Origin: Paraclostridium ghonii | Lineage (GTDB): Bacteria; Bacillota; Clostridia; Peptostreptococcales; Peptostreptococcaceae | NCBI RefSeq assembly: GCF_023653455.1 | Contig: NZ_JAKEDR010000040.1 | Coordinates: 1 to 24,441 of the forward strand | Length of the DNA stretch: 24,441 bases | Reading direction: 5' to 3' | Shown here: positions 7,654 through 16,506 of the stretch, one piece after another | Position numbering within the stretch: position 1 is the first letter of the stretch | Layout: each line of letters opens with the position of its first letter | Notes under the pieces: model-generated | The model's database searches: none | The model's input: the letters and a program-made list of their open reading frames with translations, nothing else | What the model was told of the DNA's origin: nothing | Translations under genes and position numbers: made by a program

Positions 7654-7671
7654 TTGTTAATTGTTTTACAA
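7654..7671. promoter_or_regulatory. Rex-like 18-bp palindrome downstream of pflB
   Basis: TTGTTAA-TTGT-TTTACAA differs by one base from the clostridial Rex operator TTGTTAA-N4-TTAACAA. It lies 27 bp past the pflB stop codon (reading the minus strand) and before its terminator, not at an evident promoter. Its regulatory meaning is doubtful. Confidence 0.3.
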
Positions 7672-7698
7672 TATGTTTACATTTATATTAAGTTATAA

Positions 7699-9930
7699 TT
7701 AGCACATTTTTCCGTGGAATGTTCTGTTTATAACATCTAATTGTTGCTCTCTAGTTAACTTGATGAAGTTTACAGCGTATCCTGAAACTCTTATAGTTAA
7801 TTGAGGATATTTTTCTGGATGTTCCATAGCATCTTCTAAAGTAGCTCTATCAAATACGTTTACGTTTAAGTGATGAGCATTTTGAGAGAAGTATCCATCC
7901 ATCATTGAAGATAAGTTGTTTATTCTTTCATCCATATCTTTTCCTAAAGCACCTGGTACTATAGAGAAAGTATTAGATATACCATCTTGAGCATGCTCGT
8001 ATGGTAATTTAGCAACTGATGATAATGATGCTAAAGCACCGCTAGTATCTCTTCCGTGCATTGGGTTAGCTCCTGGAGCAAATGGTTCACCAGCTCTTCT
8101 TCCATCAGGAGTGTTACCAGTTTTCTTACCATAAACAACGTTTGAAGTTATAGTAAGTATAGATTGAGTATGATAAGAATTTCTGTAAGTCTTGTTCTTT
8201 CTTATCTTGTCCATGAAGTTTTCAACTAAGTTACAAGCTATCTCGTCAACTCTGTCATCGTTGTTCCCAAACATTGGGTATTCACCTTCGATTTCGAAAT
8301 CAACAGCTACTCCAGCTTCATTTCTTATAGTTTTAACTTTAGCATGTTTTATAGCAGATAATGAATCAGCACATACAGATAAACCAGCTATACCACAAGC
8401 CATAGTTCTGAATATATCTCTATCATGTAAAGCCATTTCTAATGCTTCATAAGAATACTTATCATGCATGTAGTGGATTACATTTAATGTATTTACATAT
8501 AAGTTAGCTAACCAATCAGTGAATGGTTCAAACTTAGCCATAACCTCATTGTAGTCTAAGTATTCAGAAGTTATTGGTTCGAATCTAGGTCCAACTTGAG
8601 CACCTGACTTCTCATCAACACCACCGTTTATAGCGTATAATAAAGTCTTAGCTAAGTTAACTCTAGCTCCGAAGAATTGCATTTGCTTACCTATTCTCAT
8701 TGCAGATACACAACAAGCTATACCGTAGTCATCTCCCCAGTAAGGTCTCATTAAATCATCGTTCTCATATTGAACAGAACTTGTGTCTATTGATACTTTA
8801 GAACAGAAGTTTTTGAATCCTTGAGGTAATTGAGTAGACCATAATACTGTTAAGTTTGGCTCTGGAGAAGCTCCAAGAGTATATAATGTATTTAAAACTC
8901 TGAATGAGTTCTTAGTTACTAATGTTCTACCATCTATTCCCATACCACCTATAGACTCAGTTACCCAAGTTGGGTCTCCAGAGAATAAATCGTTGTATTC
9001 AGGAGTTCTTAAGAATTTAACCATTCTTAACTTCATAACGAAGTGGTCCATTATTTCTTGAACTTCTTCTTCAGTTATAGTTCCAGCAGCTAAATCTCTT
9101 TCGAAGTATATATCTAAGAAAGTAGAAGTTCTACCTAATGACATTGCAGCACCATTTTGATCTTTTATAGCACCTAAGTATCCGAAGTATAACCATTGAA
9201 CAGCTTCTTTAGAGTTAGTAGCTGGATTAGATATATCGAATCCATAAACAGCAGCCATAGCTTTTAATTCAGTTAAAGCTTTTATTTGATCAGATATTTC
9301 TTCTCTTGATCTTATAACAGCTTCATCCATTGTAGAAACGTCTAAAGAATCTTTTTGTACTTTTTTGTCAGCTATTAAAGCATCAACACCGTATAAAGCA
9401 ACTCTTCTGTAGTCTCCTATTATTCTACCTCTTCCGTAAGCATCAGGTAATCCAGTTACTATACCAGATTTTCTAACAGCTCTCATTTCAGCAGTATAAG
9501 CATCGAATACACCTTGGTTATGAGTTTTTCTGTATTTAGTGAATATTTCACTTATTTCAGGATCACATTCATATCCATAAGCCTTACAAGAATTTTCAGC
9601 CATTTTTATACCACCAAATGGTTGTATAGCTCTTTTTAAAGGAGCATCAGTTTGGAAACCAACTATAGTTTCTATTTCTTTATCTAAGTATCCAGGACCG
9701 TAAGCATTTATCATAGATACTGTTTTAGTGTCTATATCTAATGTTCCGCCATTATCTCTTTCCTTTTTGAAAAGAACCATAGCTTCTTCCCATAATTTTT
9801 TAGTATTTTCAGTTGCTCCAGCTAAGAAAGAGTCACTTCCTTCATATGGAGTGTAGTTTAATTGTATGAACTCTCTTACGTTTATTTCTTTAGTCCATCT
9901 ACCAGTTTTGAATCCTTGCCATGCATTCAT
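7699..9930 (-). CDS. pflB: Formate C-acetyltransferase (pyruvate formate-lyase)
   Basis: Converts pyruvate and CoA to acetyl-CoA and formate in anaerobic fermentation; 743 residues, the usual size. The adjacent active-site cysteines are C406 and C407 in IACCVSAM. The radical glycine is G717 in RVSGYAV, 27 residues from the C-terminus, as expected. The frame is open for 28 further codons upstream. The real start is the ATG at 9930 ([12 protein letters not shown]), which has a perfect GGAGG eight bases upstream and the family's normal N-terminus. The activase gene pflA follows on the same strand after a terminator. A stable glycyl-radical enzyme of this kind implies an oxygen-free lifestyle. 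The codon choice looks like that of a highly expressed gene compared with its neighbours; this is an impression, not a calculation. Confidence 0.97.
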   Translation of the reverse strand: MNAWQGFKTGRWTKEINVREFIQLNYTPYEGSDSFLAGATENTKKLWEEAMVLFKKERDNGGTLDIDTKTVSMINAYGPGYLDKEIETIVGFQTDAPLKRAIQPFGGIKMAENSCKAYGYECDPEISEIFTKYRKTHNQGVFDAYTAEMRAVRKSGIVTGLPDAYGRGRIIGDYRRVALYGVDALIADKKVQKDSLDVSTMDEAVIRSREEISDQIKALTELKAMAAVYGFDISNPATNSKEAVQWLYFGYLGAIKDQNGAAMSLGRTSTFLDIYFERDLAAGTITEEEVQEIMDHFVMKLRMVKFLRTPEYNDLFSGDPTWVTESIGGMGIDGRTLVTKNSFRVLNTLYTLGASPEPNLTVLWSTQLPQGFKNFCSKVSIDTSSVQYENDDLMRPYWGDDYGIACCVSAMRIGKQMQFFGARVNLAKTLLYAINGGVDEKSGAQVGPRFEPITSEYLDYNEVMAKFEPFTDWLANLYVNTLNVIHYMHDKYSYEALEMALHDRDIFRTMACGIAGLSVCADSLSAIKHAKVKTIRNEAGVAVDFEIEGEYPMFGNNDDRVDEIACNLVENFMDKIRKNKTYRNSYHTQSILTITSNVVYGKKTGNTPDGRRAGEPFAPGANPMHGRDTSGALASLSSVAKLPYEHAQDGISNTFSIVPGALGKDMDERINNLSSMMDGYFSQNAHHLNVNVFDRATLEDAMEHPEKYPQLTIRVSGYAVNFIKLTREQQLDVINRTFHGKMC

Positions 9931-10210
9931 GTTGATAGCCTCCTTAAGTTTGTATGTGTTGAGTATATTTATTTTATAAAATCTAGCTAGATATTTTTTA
10001 AACAATATAATCATATCATAGAATGAGTATTTTGTATACAGAATTTTGCACTATCTTTCATTTTTCGATATATTTTTCTCTTATTTTCTTATATTACTTA
10101 TAATACCTCCTTAAAATGAATAATAAACATTAATTTTACGAATAATTTTAAAATTTTATATACATATAACTTTAAGTGGAATGAATACCTATTTAATAAG
10201 GGGGGATAAA
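9931..10210. promoter_or_regulatory. Divergent control region between pflB and the cation exchanger
   Basis: AT-rich region of about 280 bp. On the minus strand TATGAT (about 10015-10010) with TATACA 17 bp upstream could be the pflB promoter. An orphan AAGGAGG lies on the minus strand at about 10107-10113 with no reading frame after it. No Rex-type operator is visible here. Confidence 0.35.
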
Positions 10211-11166
10211 ATGATATTTACGATTGGACTATTTTTAATAGGATTTATACTTATAACAAAGGGTGCGGATATTTTTATAGATTCTACTATATCTGTAGGG
10301 AAAAAAACAAACATACCAGAAATTATTTTAGGTGCGACTATTGTTAGCTTAGCAACTACATTGCCTGAACTAACAGTTTCTGTATGCGCATCAATAAAAG
10401 GTTATACTACAATGAGTTTAGGAAATGCAGTGGGATCTATAATTTGCAATACTGGATTAGCTCTTGGATTAGTGGCGATTATTAAACCCTTTAGGATAGA
10501 AAAAAAGTGTTTAATTCTAAAGCTATATTATTAATGATGTCTATAATTATTTTAATTATATTAGGATTAGATAAAGTTATAGATAGAAAAGATGCTATGG
10601 CACTTATGGGAATGTTGATTATTTACATGGTTAATAACTATAAGAGTATAGCTAAAACTAAAATGAAATCAGTGCCAAATACAAATATAATAAATGAAAG
10701 GAAATCTTTTGATATACTAAAAATATCATCTTTATTTATTATAGGAATAATTATGATGATAATAGGATCGAGGTTATTAGTTGATAATGGAATAAAAATA
10801 GCTGAATTTATAGGAGTTCCACAAGGGATTATAAGTTTAACGGTAATAGCACTTGGAACATCGCTTCCAGAATTAGTATCTTGTTTAACTGCTATAAAGA
10901 AAAAACATAACGCAATATCTGTAGGTAATATACTAGGCGCAAATATTTTAAATATAGTTTCGGTAATATCTATATCGTCTTTTATAAATGATACACCTAT
11001 ACTTAAACAGACTTCTATGGTAGATTTTCCATTTATGATAATATTAGTATTGATTTTAATAATTCCTACAATTATAAAAGAAAAAATTTATAGATTCCAA
11101 GGACTTTTAATGATATTTACATATTTATTATATTTATTTGTTCTATATCTTACATATATAAAATAA
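10211..11166 (+). pseudogene. CaCA-family sodium/calcium exchanger, frame broken at an A7 run
   Basis: Membrane antiporter of the YrbG/CaCA type, present as two overlapping frames. 10211-10534 carries the N-terminal half with the alpha-1 repeat (GATIVSLATTLPEL, then GNAVGSIICN). The -1 frame from 10507 to 11166 carries the second half with the alpha-2 repeat (ALGTSLPEL, then GNILGANILN). Adding one A to the run of seven A at 10500-10506, or slipping -1 at the heptamer A-AAA-AAG, joins them into one protein of about 317 residues, the normal length. The break falls in the loop between the halves. The start is the ATG at 10211, with AAGGGGGGAT just upstream; the ATG at 10181 has none. It may be a true pseudogene, a phase-variable or slippage-corrected gene, or a sequencing error. 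A GTG at 10507 could also start the second half. Confidence 0.8.
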
Positions 11167-11185
11167 AACTTAAAATTTAAAAATA

Positions 11186-11220
11186 AAAATAAGGGGAAGA
11201 TAACACCCCTTATTTTGCTT
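11186..11220 (+). terminator. Terminator after the exchanger gene
   Basis: Perfect 11-bp stem AAAATAAGGGG/CCCCTTATTTT with a nine-base loop. The T run after it is short. Confidence 0.75.
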
Positions 11221-11260
11221 TAAAATGAATATGATATTTACTATTAGGATAAAATATTAA

Positions 11261-11289
11261 TTGCATAATGTTTAAAATAAATATATAAT
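11261..11289 (+). promoter_or_regulatory. Housekeeping promoter of the DEAD-box helicase gene
   Basis: -35 TTGCAT (11261-11266), exactly 17 bp, then -10 TATAAT (11284-11289), about 43 bp before the start codon. Confidence 0.65.
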
Positions 11290-11331
11290 TGATAAAGTTA
11301 ATATAAATTGATTACGGAAAGGAAACAATAT

Positions 11332-12924
11332 ATGAATATAGTTAAATTCGATGATTTACCAATAAATGAGAACATAAAAAAAGCTGTATTAGAAATGGGA
11401 TTCGAGGAACCATCTCCAATACAAGCTCAAGCAATACCAAAAATAATCACTGGAGTAGATATTATAGGGCAAGCGCAAACAGGTACGGGGAAAACAGCAG
11501 CATTTAGTATACCTATATTAGAGATGGTAGATCCAGATGATAGGAGTCTACAAGCGGTAGTTTTATGTCCAACAAGAGAATTAGCAATACAAGTATCAAG
11601 TGAAATAAAAAAAATAGGTAAATACATGCACGGAATAAAAACTTTACCTGTATATGGAGGACAACCTATAGATAGACAAATAAAGTCTTTAAAGAGTGGT
11701 GTCCAAATTGTTATAGGAACTCCAGGGCGTGTAATAGACCATATAAACCGTAAGACTTTAAAGCTTGATAAAGTAAAAATGGTTATATTAGATGAAGCGG
11801 ATGAAATGTTAGATATGGGATTCAGAGAAGATATAGAAATGATTTTAAATCAAACTCCACAAAATAGACAAACAACTTTCTTCTCAGCTACTATGCCTAA
11901 AGGAATATTAGATTTAACAAAAAGATTCCAAAAAGACCCTGAGCATGTAAGAATAGTTAGAAAAGAGCTGACAGTTCCCAATATAAAACAATATTATATA
12001 GAAACTAAATCTGCTAATAAATTAGAAGTATTATGTAGATTAGTAGATGTATATAATCCTAAATTATCAGTAGTATTCTGTAATACAAAAAGAGGTGCGG
12101 ATGAGTTAGTTAGTGACTTACAAGCTAGAGGATACTTTGCAGATGCTCTACATGGAGATTTAAAACAAACTCAAAGAGATATAGTAATGGATAAGTTTAG
12201 AAACGGAACTATAGATATATTAGTTGCTACAGATGTTGCAGCTAGAGGAATAGATGTTGACGATGTAGAGGCTGTATTTAACTATGATTTACCTCAAGAT
12301 GAGGAGTACTATGTACACAGAATAGGAAGAACAGGAAGAGCTGGTAGAAATGGAGTATCATTCACTTTTGTATTCGGAAAATCTATGAGAAAAATGAAAG
12401 ATATAGAAAGATACACTAAATCTAAGCTAGAAAAACATAGTATACCTTCAATATCAGATGTTGAAGAGAAAAAAGTAAGCTTATTCTTTGAACAAGTAAA
12501 ATCTACTATAGAAGAAGGGCATTTAACAAAGCAAGTTCAATGGTTAGAAAACTTCTGTAAGGAAGAAGATTATGATACTTTAGATATTGCTGCTGCTTTA
12601 GTTAAATTAGCTTTAGGAGATGAAGCAAAAGAAGAAATAATAGAAGAGAGTCATAATACAGGTGCTGAATCAGGTATGACTAGACTATTTATAAATATAG
12701 GAAGAAAACAAAAAGTTCAAGCTAGAGATATAGTTGGAGCTATAGCTGGAGAAGTTGGTATACCAGGAAAGCTAGTTGGAACTATAGATATATATGATAA
12801 ATATACTTTTGTTGAAGTTCCAAAGAAACACGCTAGAAAAGTTCTTGAAAAAATGAAGAACATAAAAATAAAAGGAAATAAAGTTAATATAGAACAAGCA
12901 AATAATAAGAGAAAAAGCAAATAA
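11332..12924 (+). CDS. DEAD-box ATP-dependent RNA helicase with DbpA-type RNA-binding domain
   Basis: RNA helicase of 530 residues. Motif I AQTGTGKT is at 48-55 and DEAD at 154-157. PTRELA, TPGR, SAT, ATDVAARGIDV and HRIGRTGRAG follow in the expected order. A linker leads to a C-terminal RRM-like domain from about residue 449 (MTRLFINIGRKQ). This is the DbpA/YxiN-type domain that recognises 23S rRNA, so a role in large-subunit ribosome assembly or cold adaptation is likely; DeaD/CsdA helicases share a similar tail. I chose the ATG at 11332, preceded by GGAAAGGAAAC, over the TTG at 11308. A 19-bp tandem duplication across the stop changed the last residues: the frame now ends KRKSK, and without the duplication it would end KRKK. 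The effect is probably neutral. Confidence 0.93.
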   Translation: MNIVKFDDLPINENIKKAVLEMGFEEPSPIQAQAIPKIITGVDIIGQAQTGTGKTAAFSIPILEMVDPDDRSLQAVVLCPTRELAIQVSSEIKKIGKYMHGIKTLPVYGGQPIDRQIKSLKSGVQIVIGTPGRVIDHINRKTLKLDKVKMVILDEADEMLDMGFREDIEMILNQTPQNRQTTFFSATMPKGILDLTKRFQKDPEHVRIVRKELTVPNIKQYYIETKSANKLEVLCRLVDVYNPKLSVVFCNTKRGADELVSDLQARGYFADALHGDLKQTQRDIVMDKFRNGTIDILVATDVAARGIDVDDVEAVFNYDLPQDEEYYVHRIGRTGRAGRNGVSFTFVFGKSMRKMKDIERYTKSKLEKHSIPSISDVEEKKVSLFFEQVKSTIEEGHLTKQVQWLENFCKEEDYDTLDIAAALVKLALGDEAKEEIIEESHNTGAESGMTRLFINIGRKQKVQARDIVGAIAGEVGIPGKLVGTIDIYDKYTFVEVPKKHARKVLEKMKNIKIKGNKVNIEQANNKRKSK

Positions 12925-12935
12925 TAAGAGAAAAA
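12898..12935 (+). repeat. 19-bp tandem duplication across the helicase stop codon
   Basis: The unit GCAAATAATAAGAGAAAAA occurs twice in immediate tandem (12898-12916 and 12917-12935). The stop codon in use lies inside the second unit. Confidence 0.97.
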
Positions 12936-12964
12936 AGTAATTTTAAATAAGTAAACTGCAGAGA

Positions 12965-12999
12965 AAAGGGATGTTTCAAATGTTTTGAGACACCCCTTT
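12965..12999. terminator. Bidirectional terminator between helicase and aminotransferase genes
   Basis: 16-bp stem (AAAGGGATGTTTCAAA with TTTGAGACACCCCTTT) with one mismatch and one G-U pair, and a three-base loop. It lies between convergent genes. Confidence 0.85.
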
Positions 13000-13012
13000 A
13001 AATATATTCAAT

Positions 13013-14245
13013 TTAAAACTCTAAATTTAAAGATAAAAGCCTATTTTTAAGTTCATTCATTACACTAATTTCATCATCTAAGGAATCTGCATCATAGGTA
13101 ACTGAAAATCTTAAAAAGCTCCCACAATCATCCCAAGGAACAGTGGAAACTAATGCATGGGAAAGTATATAAAGACTTGCTTCTTCAGCATTATTAAATT
13201 TAACTCCATTTTTAATTCCCTTAGGAATATTAACATAAGAGTAAAATCCAGCATCAGGTTTTTTAGCATCAAATCCAACTTGTTTTAAAACATCTACTAA
13301 TAAGTCAAATCTTCTTGAGTATCGTTTTTTATTTAAATCAATCAAATCATAATTATCAAGTGCATAAGCTCCTGCTTTTTGTATAGCTCTAAATTGTCCA
13401 GAATCAGTATGACCTTTAATAGCACAATAGAGTTGCATTGCTTTTTTAGATCCTACAACAAAAGCTAACCTCCATCCGGTCATATTAAAAGATTTGGATA
13501 GAGAGTGAATTTCTATGCAAACATCGATTGCCCCATCTACGTTTAATATACTAATAGGTTTGCAATGACCGTAAGTTAAAGCACCATACGCTAAATCAGA
13601 TACTATTATGATGTTGTTTTCTTTGGCGAATTTAACTGCATGCTCATAAAATTCTCTAGTTGCAATTTGACCAGTAGGATTGTTAGGGTAATTTAAATAT
13701 AAAAGTTTTGATCTTTTCTTTATATTTTCAGGGATATTATCTAAATCGGGATAAAAGTTATTTTCATGTGATAAAGGAAGTTTATAAATTTCACCCCCTA
13801 AAAACTTAGAATATGTTCCAAGTACTTGATATGCAGGAGCGGGCATGAGACATATATCTCCAGGGTTTATAAAGCATAGTGGAATCATAGCGAGTACTGG
13901 TTTAGAACCTATTCCATGGACTATATTTTCTGGAGTAATATCTTTTAAGTTATATACATTATTTAAATATCTACAAGCAGCTTCTTGAAATTCAATAATT
14001 CCATTATCGGAATAAAATCTATTCTCAGCTTTTCTAGATTCAATACACAATATGTCAACTACTGAATTATCCGCCATTTTATCGGGTTCTCCAACTCCCA
14101 TATCAATAAGTTTTGTATCTGGAAATTTAGATTTAACTTCTTTTGTTATTTTTTTAATTTTTTCAAATTTATAGAGATTGTCACTGTTTTTAAAAAACGA
14201 TGGACCACCAAGTCGATTAGAAATTTTGTTGTCAATAAAATCCAT
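13013..14245 (-). CDS. Class I PLP aminotransferase, LL-diaminopimelate aminotransferase-like
   Basis: PLP-dependent aminotransferase of 410 residues. The cofactor lysine is K251 in SLSKSFNMTGWR. LNYPNNPTGQ and LIDMGVGEPDKMAD are the other hallmarks. LIDMGVGEPD, the preceding N-terminus and the overall length resemble DapL, which makes LL-diaminopimelate from tetrahydrodipicolinate for lysine and peptidoglycan. DapL-like paralogues with other substrates are common in Clostridia, and no other lysine-pathway gene is adjacent, so the substrate is not certain. The start has GGAGG eight bases upstream. It is divergent from the spoIIA operon; 164 bp separate them. Confidence 0.85.
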   Translation of the reverse strand: MDFIDNKISNRLGGPSFFKNSDNLYKFEKIKKITKEVKSKFPDTKLIDMGVGEPDKMADNSVVDILCIESRKAENRFYSDNGIIEFQEAACRYLNNVYNLKDITPENIVHGIGSKPVLAMIPLCFINPGDICLMPAPAYQVLGTYSKFLGGEIYKLPLSHENNFYPDLDNIPENIKKRSKLLYLNYPNNPTGQIATREFYEHAVKFAKENNIIIVSDLAYGALTYGHCKPISILNVDGAIDVCIEIHSLSKSFNMTGWRLAFVVGSKKAMQLYCAIKGHTDSGQFRAIQKAGAYALDNYDLIDLNKKRYSRRFDLLVDVLKQVGFDAKKPDAGFYSYVNIPKGIKNGVKFNNAEEASLYILSHALVSTVPWDDCGSFLRFSVTYDADSLDDEISVMNELKNRLLSLNLEF

Positions 14246-14292
14246 TATTATTCCTCCAAAAACTAATTTAGTATAATATATAATATTTTAAT

Positions 14293-14327
14293 AAATAGTT
14301 TTTTGATACAATAAAACAAAACTATTT
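14293..14327. repeat. Perfect 10-bp inverted repeat upstream of the spoIIA promoter
   Basis: AAATAGTTTT (14293-14302) and AAAACTATTT (14318-14327) flank 15 bp. It ends 10 bp before the sigma-H -35 box, so it could be an operator or a weak hairpin. There is no supporting evidence beyond position. Confidence 0.6.
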
Positions 14328-14337
14328 AAATTTCGTT

Positions 14338-14366
14338 GAAGGATAATAATCTGATTTATAGAATTG
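14338..14366 (+). promoter_or_regulatory. Sigma-H-type promoter of the spoIIA operon
   Basis: -35 GAAGGATAA (14338-14346), 11-bp spacer, -10 ATAGAATTG (14358-14366). This matches the sigma-H pattern RnAGGAwww-N11/12-RnnGAATww at all but the last position. The start codon is 44 bp downstream. SpoIIA operons are known to be sigma-H dependent. Confidence 0.75.
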
Positions 14367-14409
14367 AATAAAAAGTATCATTTTTAAATTTGATAGGAGG
14401 GGGAAGTTA

Positions 14410-14766
14410 ATGATAAATTTTTCTTTAGACAATAAAAATTTAAGAGTTGAGTTTTTAAGTAAAGAATTAGATCATCATATTGCAAATGAAGTAAGAGAAG
14501 AGATTGATTATGTTATACAAGATAAACAAATCAAGAATATAGTTTTTGATTTTAAAAATATGAACTTTATGGATTCTTCAGGTATTGGAGTAGTTATTGG
14601 TAGATATAAAAAAATATCTAGCGAAGGTGGAAAGGTAGCTGTAATAAACTTAAACTCAAGAGTAAAAAAGGTTTTTGATTTATCTGGAATGAATAAGATA
14701 ATAGAAGTTCATAACACTTATGAGGATGCTATAAGTTCTTTTTTAGGAGGCGTTGCAAATGAATAA
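14410..14766 (+). CDS. spoIIAA: Anti-sigma F factor antagonist SpoIIAA
   Basis: STAS-domain protein of 118 residues, the normal length. When unphosphorylated it binds SpoIIAB and frees sigma-F in the forespore. The phosphorylated serine should be S57 in FMDSSGIGV, matching S58 of B. subtilis. The ribosome binding site is strong (AGGAGGGGG). It is the first gene of the spoIIAA-spoIIAB-sigF operon, behind a sigma-H-type promoter, and overlaps spoIIAB by 8 bp, which suggests coupled translation and balanced amounts of the two partners. Confidence 0.97.
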   Translation: MINFSLDNKNLRVEFLSKELDHHIANEVREEIDYVIQDKQIKNIVFDFKNMNFMDSSGIGVVIGRYKKISSEGGKVAVINLNSRVKKVFDLSGMNKIIEVHNTYEDAISSFLGGVANE

Positions 14767-15193
14767 TATTATGGAAGTAAAGTTTTCAGCAAGATCAGAA
14801 AATGAAAGTTTTGCGAGGGTAATAGTTGCATCATTTGCAACTAAATTAGATCCTACATTAGATGAAATTGCAGATATAAAAACTGCGGTATCTGAAGCTG
14901 TAACAAATTCAATAATACATGGATACGATGAAGACGAAACAAAGTTTGTAAATATAAGATGTGAAATTGAAGATAGAGAGATAACTATTACAGTTGAAGA
15001 TTCTGGGAATGGTATAGAAGATTTAGATATGGCTATGCAGCCATTATATACATCAAAACCTGAATTAGAAAGATCTGGTATGGGATTTACCGTTATGGAA
15101 AGTTTCATGGATAAAGTAACTGTTTCTTCTAAAAAGAGAGAAGGAACTAAAGTTATTATGAAAAAGAAAATAGATTCATCTAATATAGAATAG
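14759..15193 (+). CDS. spoIIAB: Anti-sigma F factor and serine kinase SpoIIAB
   Basis: GHKL-fold kinase of 144 residues. It holds sigma-F inactive and phosphorylates SpoIIAA. The ATP-site boxes are visible: N-box [12 protein letters not shown]1 box DSGNGIED and G2 box SGMGFTVM. I chose the ATG at 14759, which has GGAGG eight bases upstream, over the TTG at 14753. It overlaps the end of spoIIAA and is followed by sigF after 10 bp. The three genes form the standard partner-switching module for compartment-specific sigma-F activation. Confidence 0.96.
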   Translation: MNNIMEVKFSARSENESFARVIVASFATKLDPTLDEIADIKTAVSEAVTNSIIHGYDEDETKFVNIRCEIEDREITITVEDSGNGIEDLDMAMQPLYTSKPELERSGMGFTVMESFMDKVTVSSKKREGTKVIMKKKIDSSNIE

Positions 15194-15203
15194 AGGTTTT
15201 GTT

Positions 15204-15968
15204 ATGGGGATAACTGCCAATAAAGAAGAAAGAAAGGGATTGCTTAGTCATGAAGAGACGTTAAGATTAATACAACTTGTACAAAATGGGGATGAAGAGG
15301 CAAAAGAAATACTGATAGAGAGCAATTTAGGGTTAGTTAGAAGTGTTGTATCTAAATTTTTAAATATAGGGTATGAAAGAGATGACTTATTTCAATTAGG
15401 GTCAATAGGGCTTATAAAATCAATTTATAAATTTGATCCCAAATTTAATGTGAAATTTTCAACATATGCAGTACCTATGATTTTGGGTGAAATAAAAAGA
15501 TACTTAAGAGATGATGGTATGATAAAAGTCTCAAGATCTTTAAAGCAAGTTGCAATAAAAGCTAAGACACAAAGTGAAATCTTAACAAAAAAGCTAGGAA
15601 GAGAACCTACTATAGATGAATTATCAAAAGCTGTGGGTGTTGATAAAGAAGATTTAGTTATGGCTTTGGAATCAAATTTCTCTGTTGAGTACCTACATGG
15701 AGTAATACATGAAGAAGAAGGTGCACCTATATGCTTAATTGATAAAATAAGTTTAAAAGGAGAGGATGAAGAAGATAAAGTAATAGATAACCTTTTATTA
15801 AAAGAGGTACTGGGTAAATTAGAAAAGAGAGAAAGACAAATTATAATGCTTAGATATTTTGAGGATAAAACACAGAGTGAAATAGGTGAACTTTTAAATA
15901 TTTCTCAAGTACAGGTATCTAGAATAGAGAAAAAAGTATTATCAAAACTAAAGACTTATATAGGATAA
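15204..15968 (+). CDS. sigF: RNA polymerase sigma factor sigma-F (early forespore)
   Basis: Sigma-70 family factor of 254 residues. Region 2 is clear (DDLFQLGSIGLIKSIYKFDP, then FSTYAVPMILGEIKRYLRDD), as is region 3. The region 4 helix-turn-helix is TQSEIGELLNISQVQVSRIE. Its place as third gene after spoIIAA and spoIIAB distinguishes it from the closely related sigma-G and sigma-B. It directs early forespore transcription after asymmetric division. A terminator follows directly, so the spoVA genes downstream are a separate unit. Confidence 0.97.
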   Translation: MGITANKEERKGLLSHEETLRLIQLVQNGDEEAKEILIESNLGLVRSVVSKFLNIGYERDDLFQLGSIGLIKSIYKFDPKFNVKFSTYAVPMILGEIKRYLRDDGMIKVSRSLKQVAIKAKTQSEILTKKLGREPTIDELSKAVGVDKEDLVMALESNFSVEYLHGVIHEEEGAPICLIDKISLKGEDEEDKVIDNLLLKEVLGKLEKRERQIIMLRYFEDKTQSEIGELLNISQVQVSRIEKKVLSKLKTYIG

Positions 15969-15972
15969 AAGT

Positions 15973-16002
15973 AAACCCTTAATTTAAGGGTTTATTTTTT
16001 TT
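15973..16002 (+). terminator. Terminator after sigF
   Basis: Perfect 9-bp stem AAACCCTTA/TAAGGGTTT with a three-base loop, followed by eight T. Confidence 0.92.
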
Positions 16003-16053
16003 GTTTTGTTAAATAATAACAATATATAGATTAATTAAATAGGAGGTTGAAAT

Positions 16054-16491
16054 ATGGATAAAAATTACAAAGAATATGTTGATAAAATAAGTCCAAAGCC
16101 TACGTATATTAAAAACTATATATTAGCATTTGTTGTAGGTGGAACAATTTGTGTAATTGGGCAGATTATAAATGATGCTTATATGAGTTTTGGATTAGAC
16201 AAATTAAAGTCAGCAGGAGCCACATCTATGACTTTAATTTTTATAGGCGCATTTTTAACAGGTATAGGAGTTTATGACTTAATAGGTAAAAGAGCAGGAG
16301 CGGGGTCTATTATTCCTATAACTGGTTTTGCAAACTCTATAGTGTCACCCGCTATGGAATATAAGCGAGAAGGATATGTAATGGGTGTTGGAGCAAATTT
16401 ATTTAAAGTTGCAGGTCCTGTTTTAGTATATGGAATAGGATCATCGGTTTTATGTGGTCTTATATACTATACAATAAAATTTGTTATATAG
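16054..16491 (+). CDS. spoVAC: Stage V sporulation protein SpoVAC
   Basis: Integral membrane protein of 145 residues with several hydrophobic segments (about 22-44, 58-78, 85-100 and 118-142). It belongs to the SpoVA channel that moves dipicolinic acid into the forespore and out again during germination; B. subtilis SpoVAC behaves as a mechanosensitive channel. The repeated glycine-rich motif AGAGSIIPITGFANS is characteristic. AGGAGG lies seven bases upstream of the start. It is the first gene of a spoVAC-spoVAD-spoVAE unit. I could not identify a convincing sigma-G promoter in the 50 bp between the sigF terminator and this gene. Confidence 0.95.
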   Translation: MDKNYKEYVDKISPKPTYIKNYILAFVVGGTICVIGQIINDAYMSFGLDKLKSAGATSMTLIFIGAFLTGIGVYDLIGKRAGAGSIIPITGFANSIVSPAMEYKREGYVMGVGANLFKVAGPVLVYGIGSSVLCGLIYYTIKFVI

Positions 16492-16506
16492 AAAGGAGCT
16501 ATATAG

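Noticed and set aside
9931..10014. 28 extra N-terminal codons of pflB
   Set aside because: No ribosome binding site at 10014, whereas GGAGG precedes the ATG at 9930, which gives the standard PflB N-terminus.
10100..10120. Orphan AAGGAGG on the minus strand between pflB and the exchanger gene
   Set aside because: No start codon or reading frame follows at a usable distance; treated as chance or a relic.
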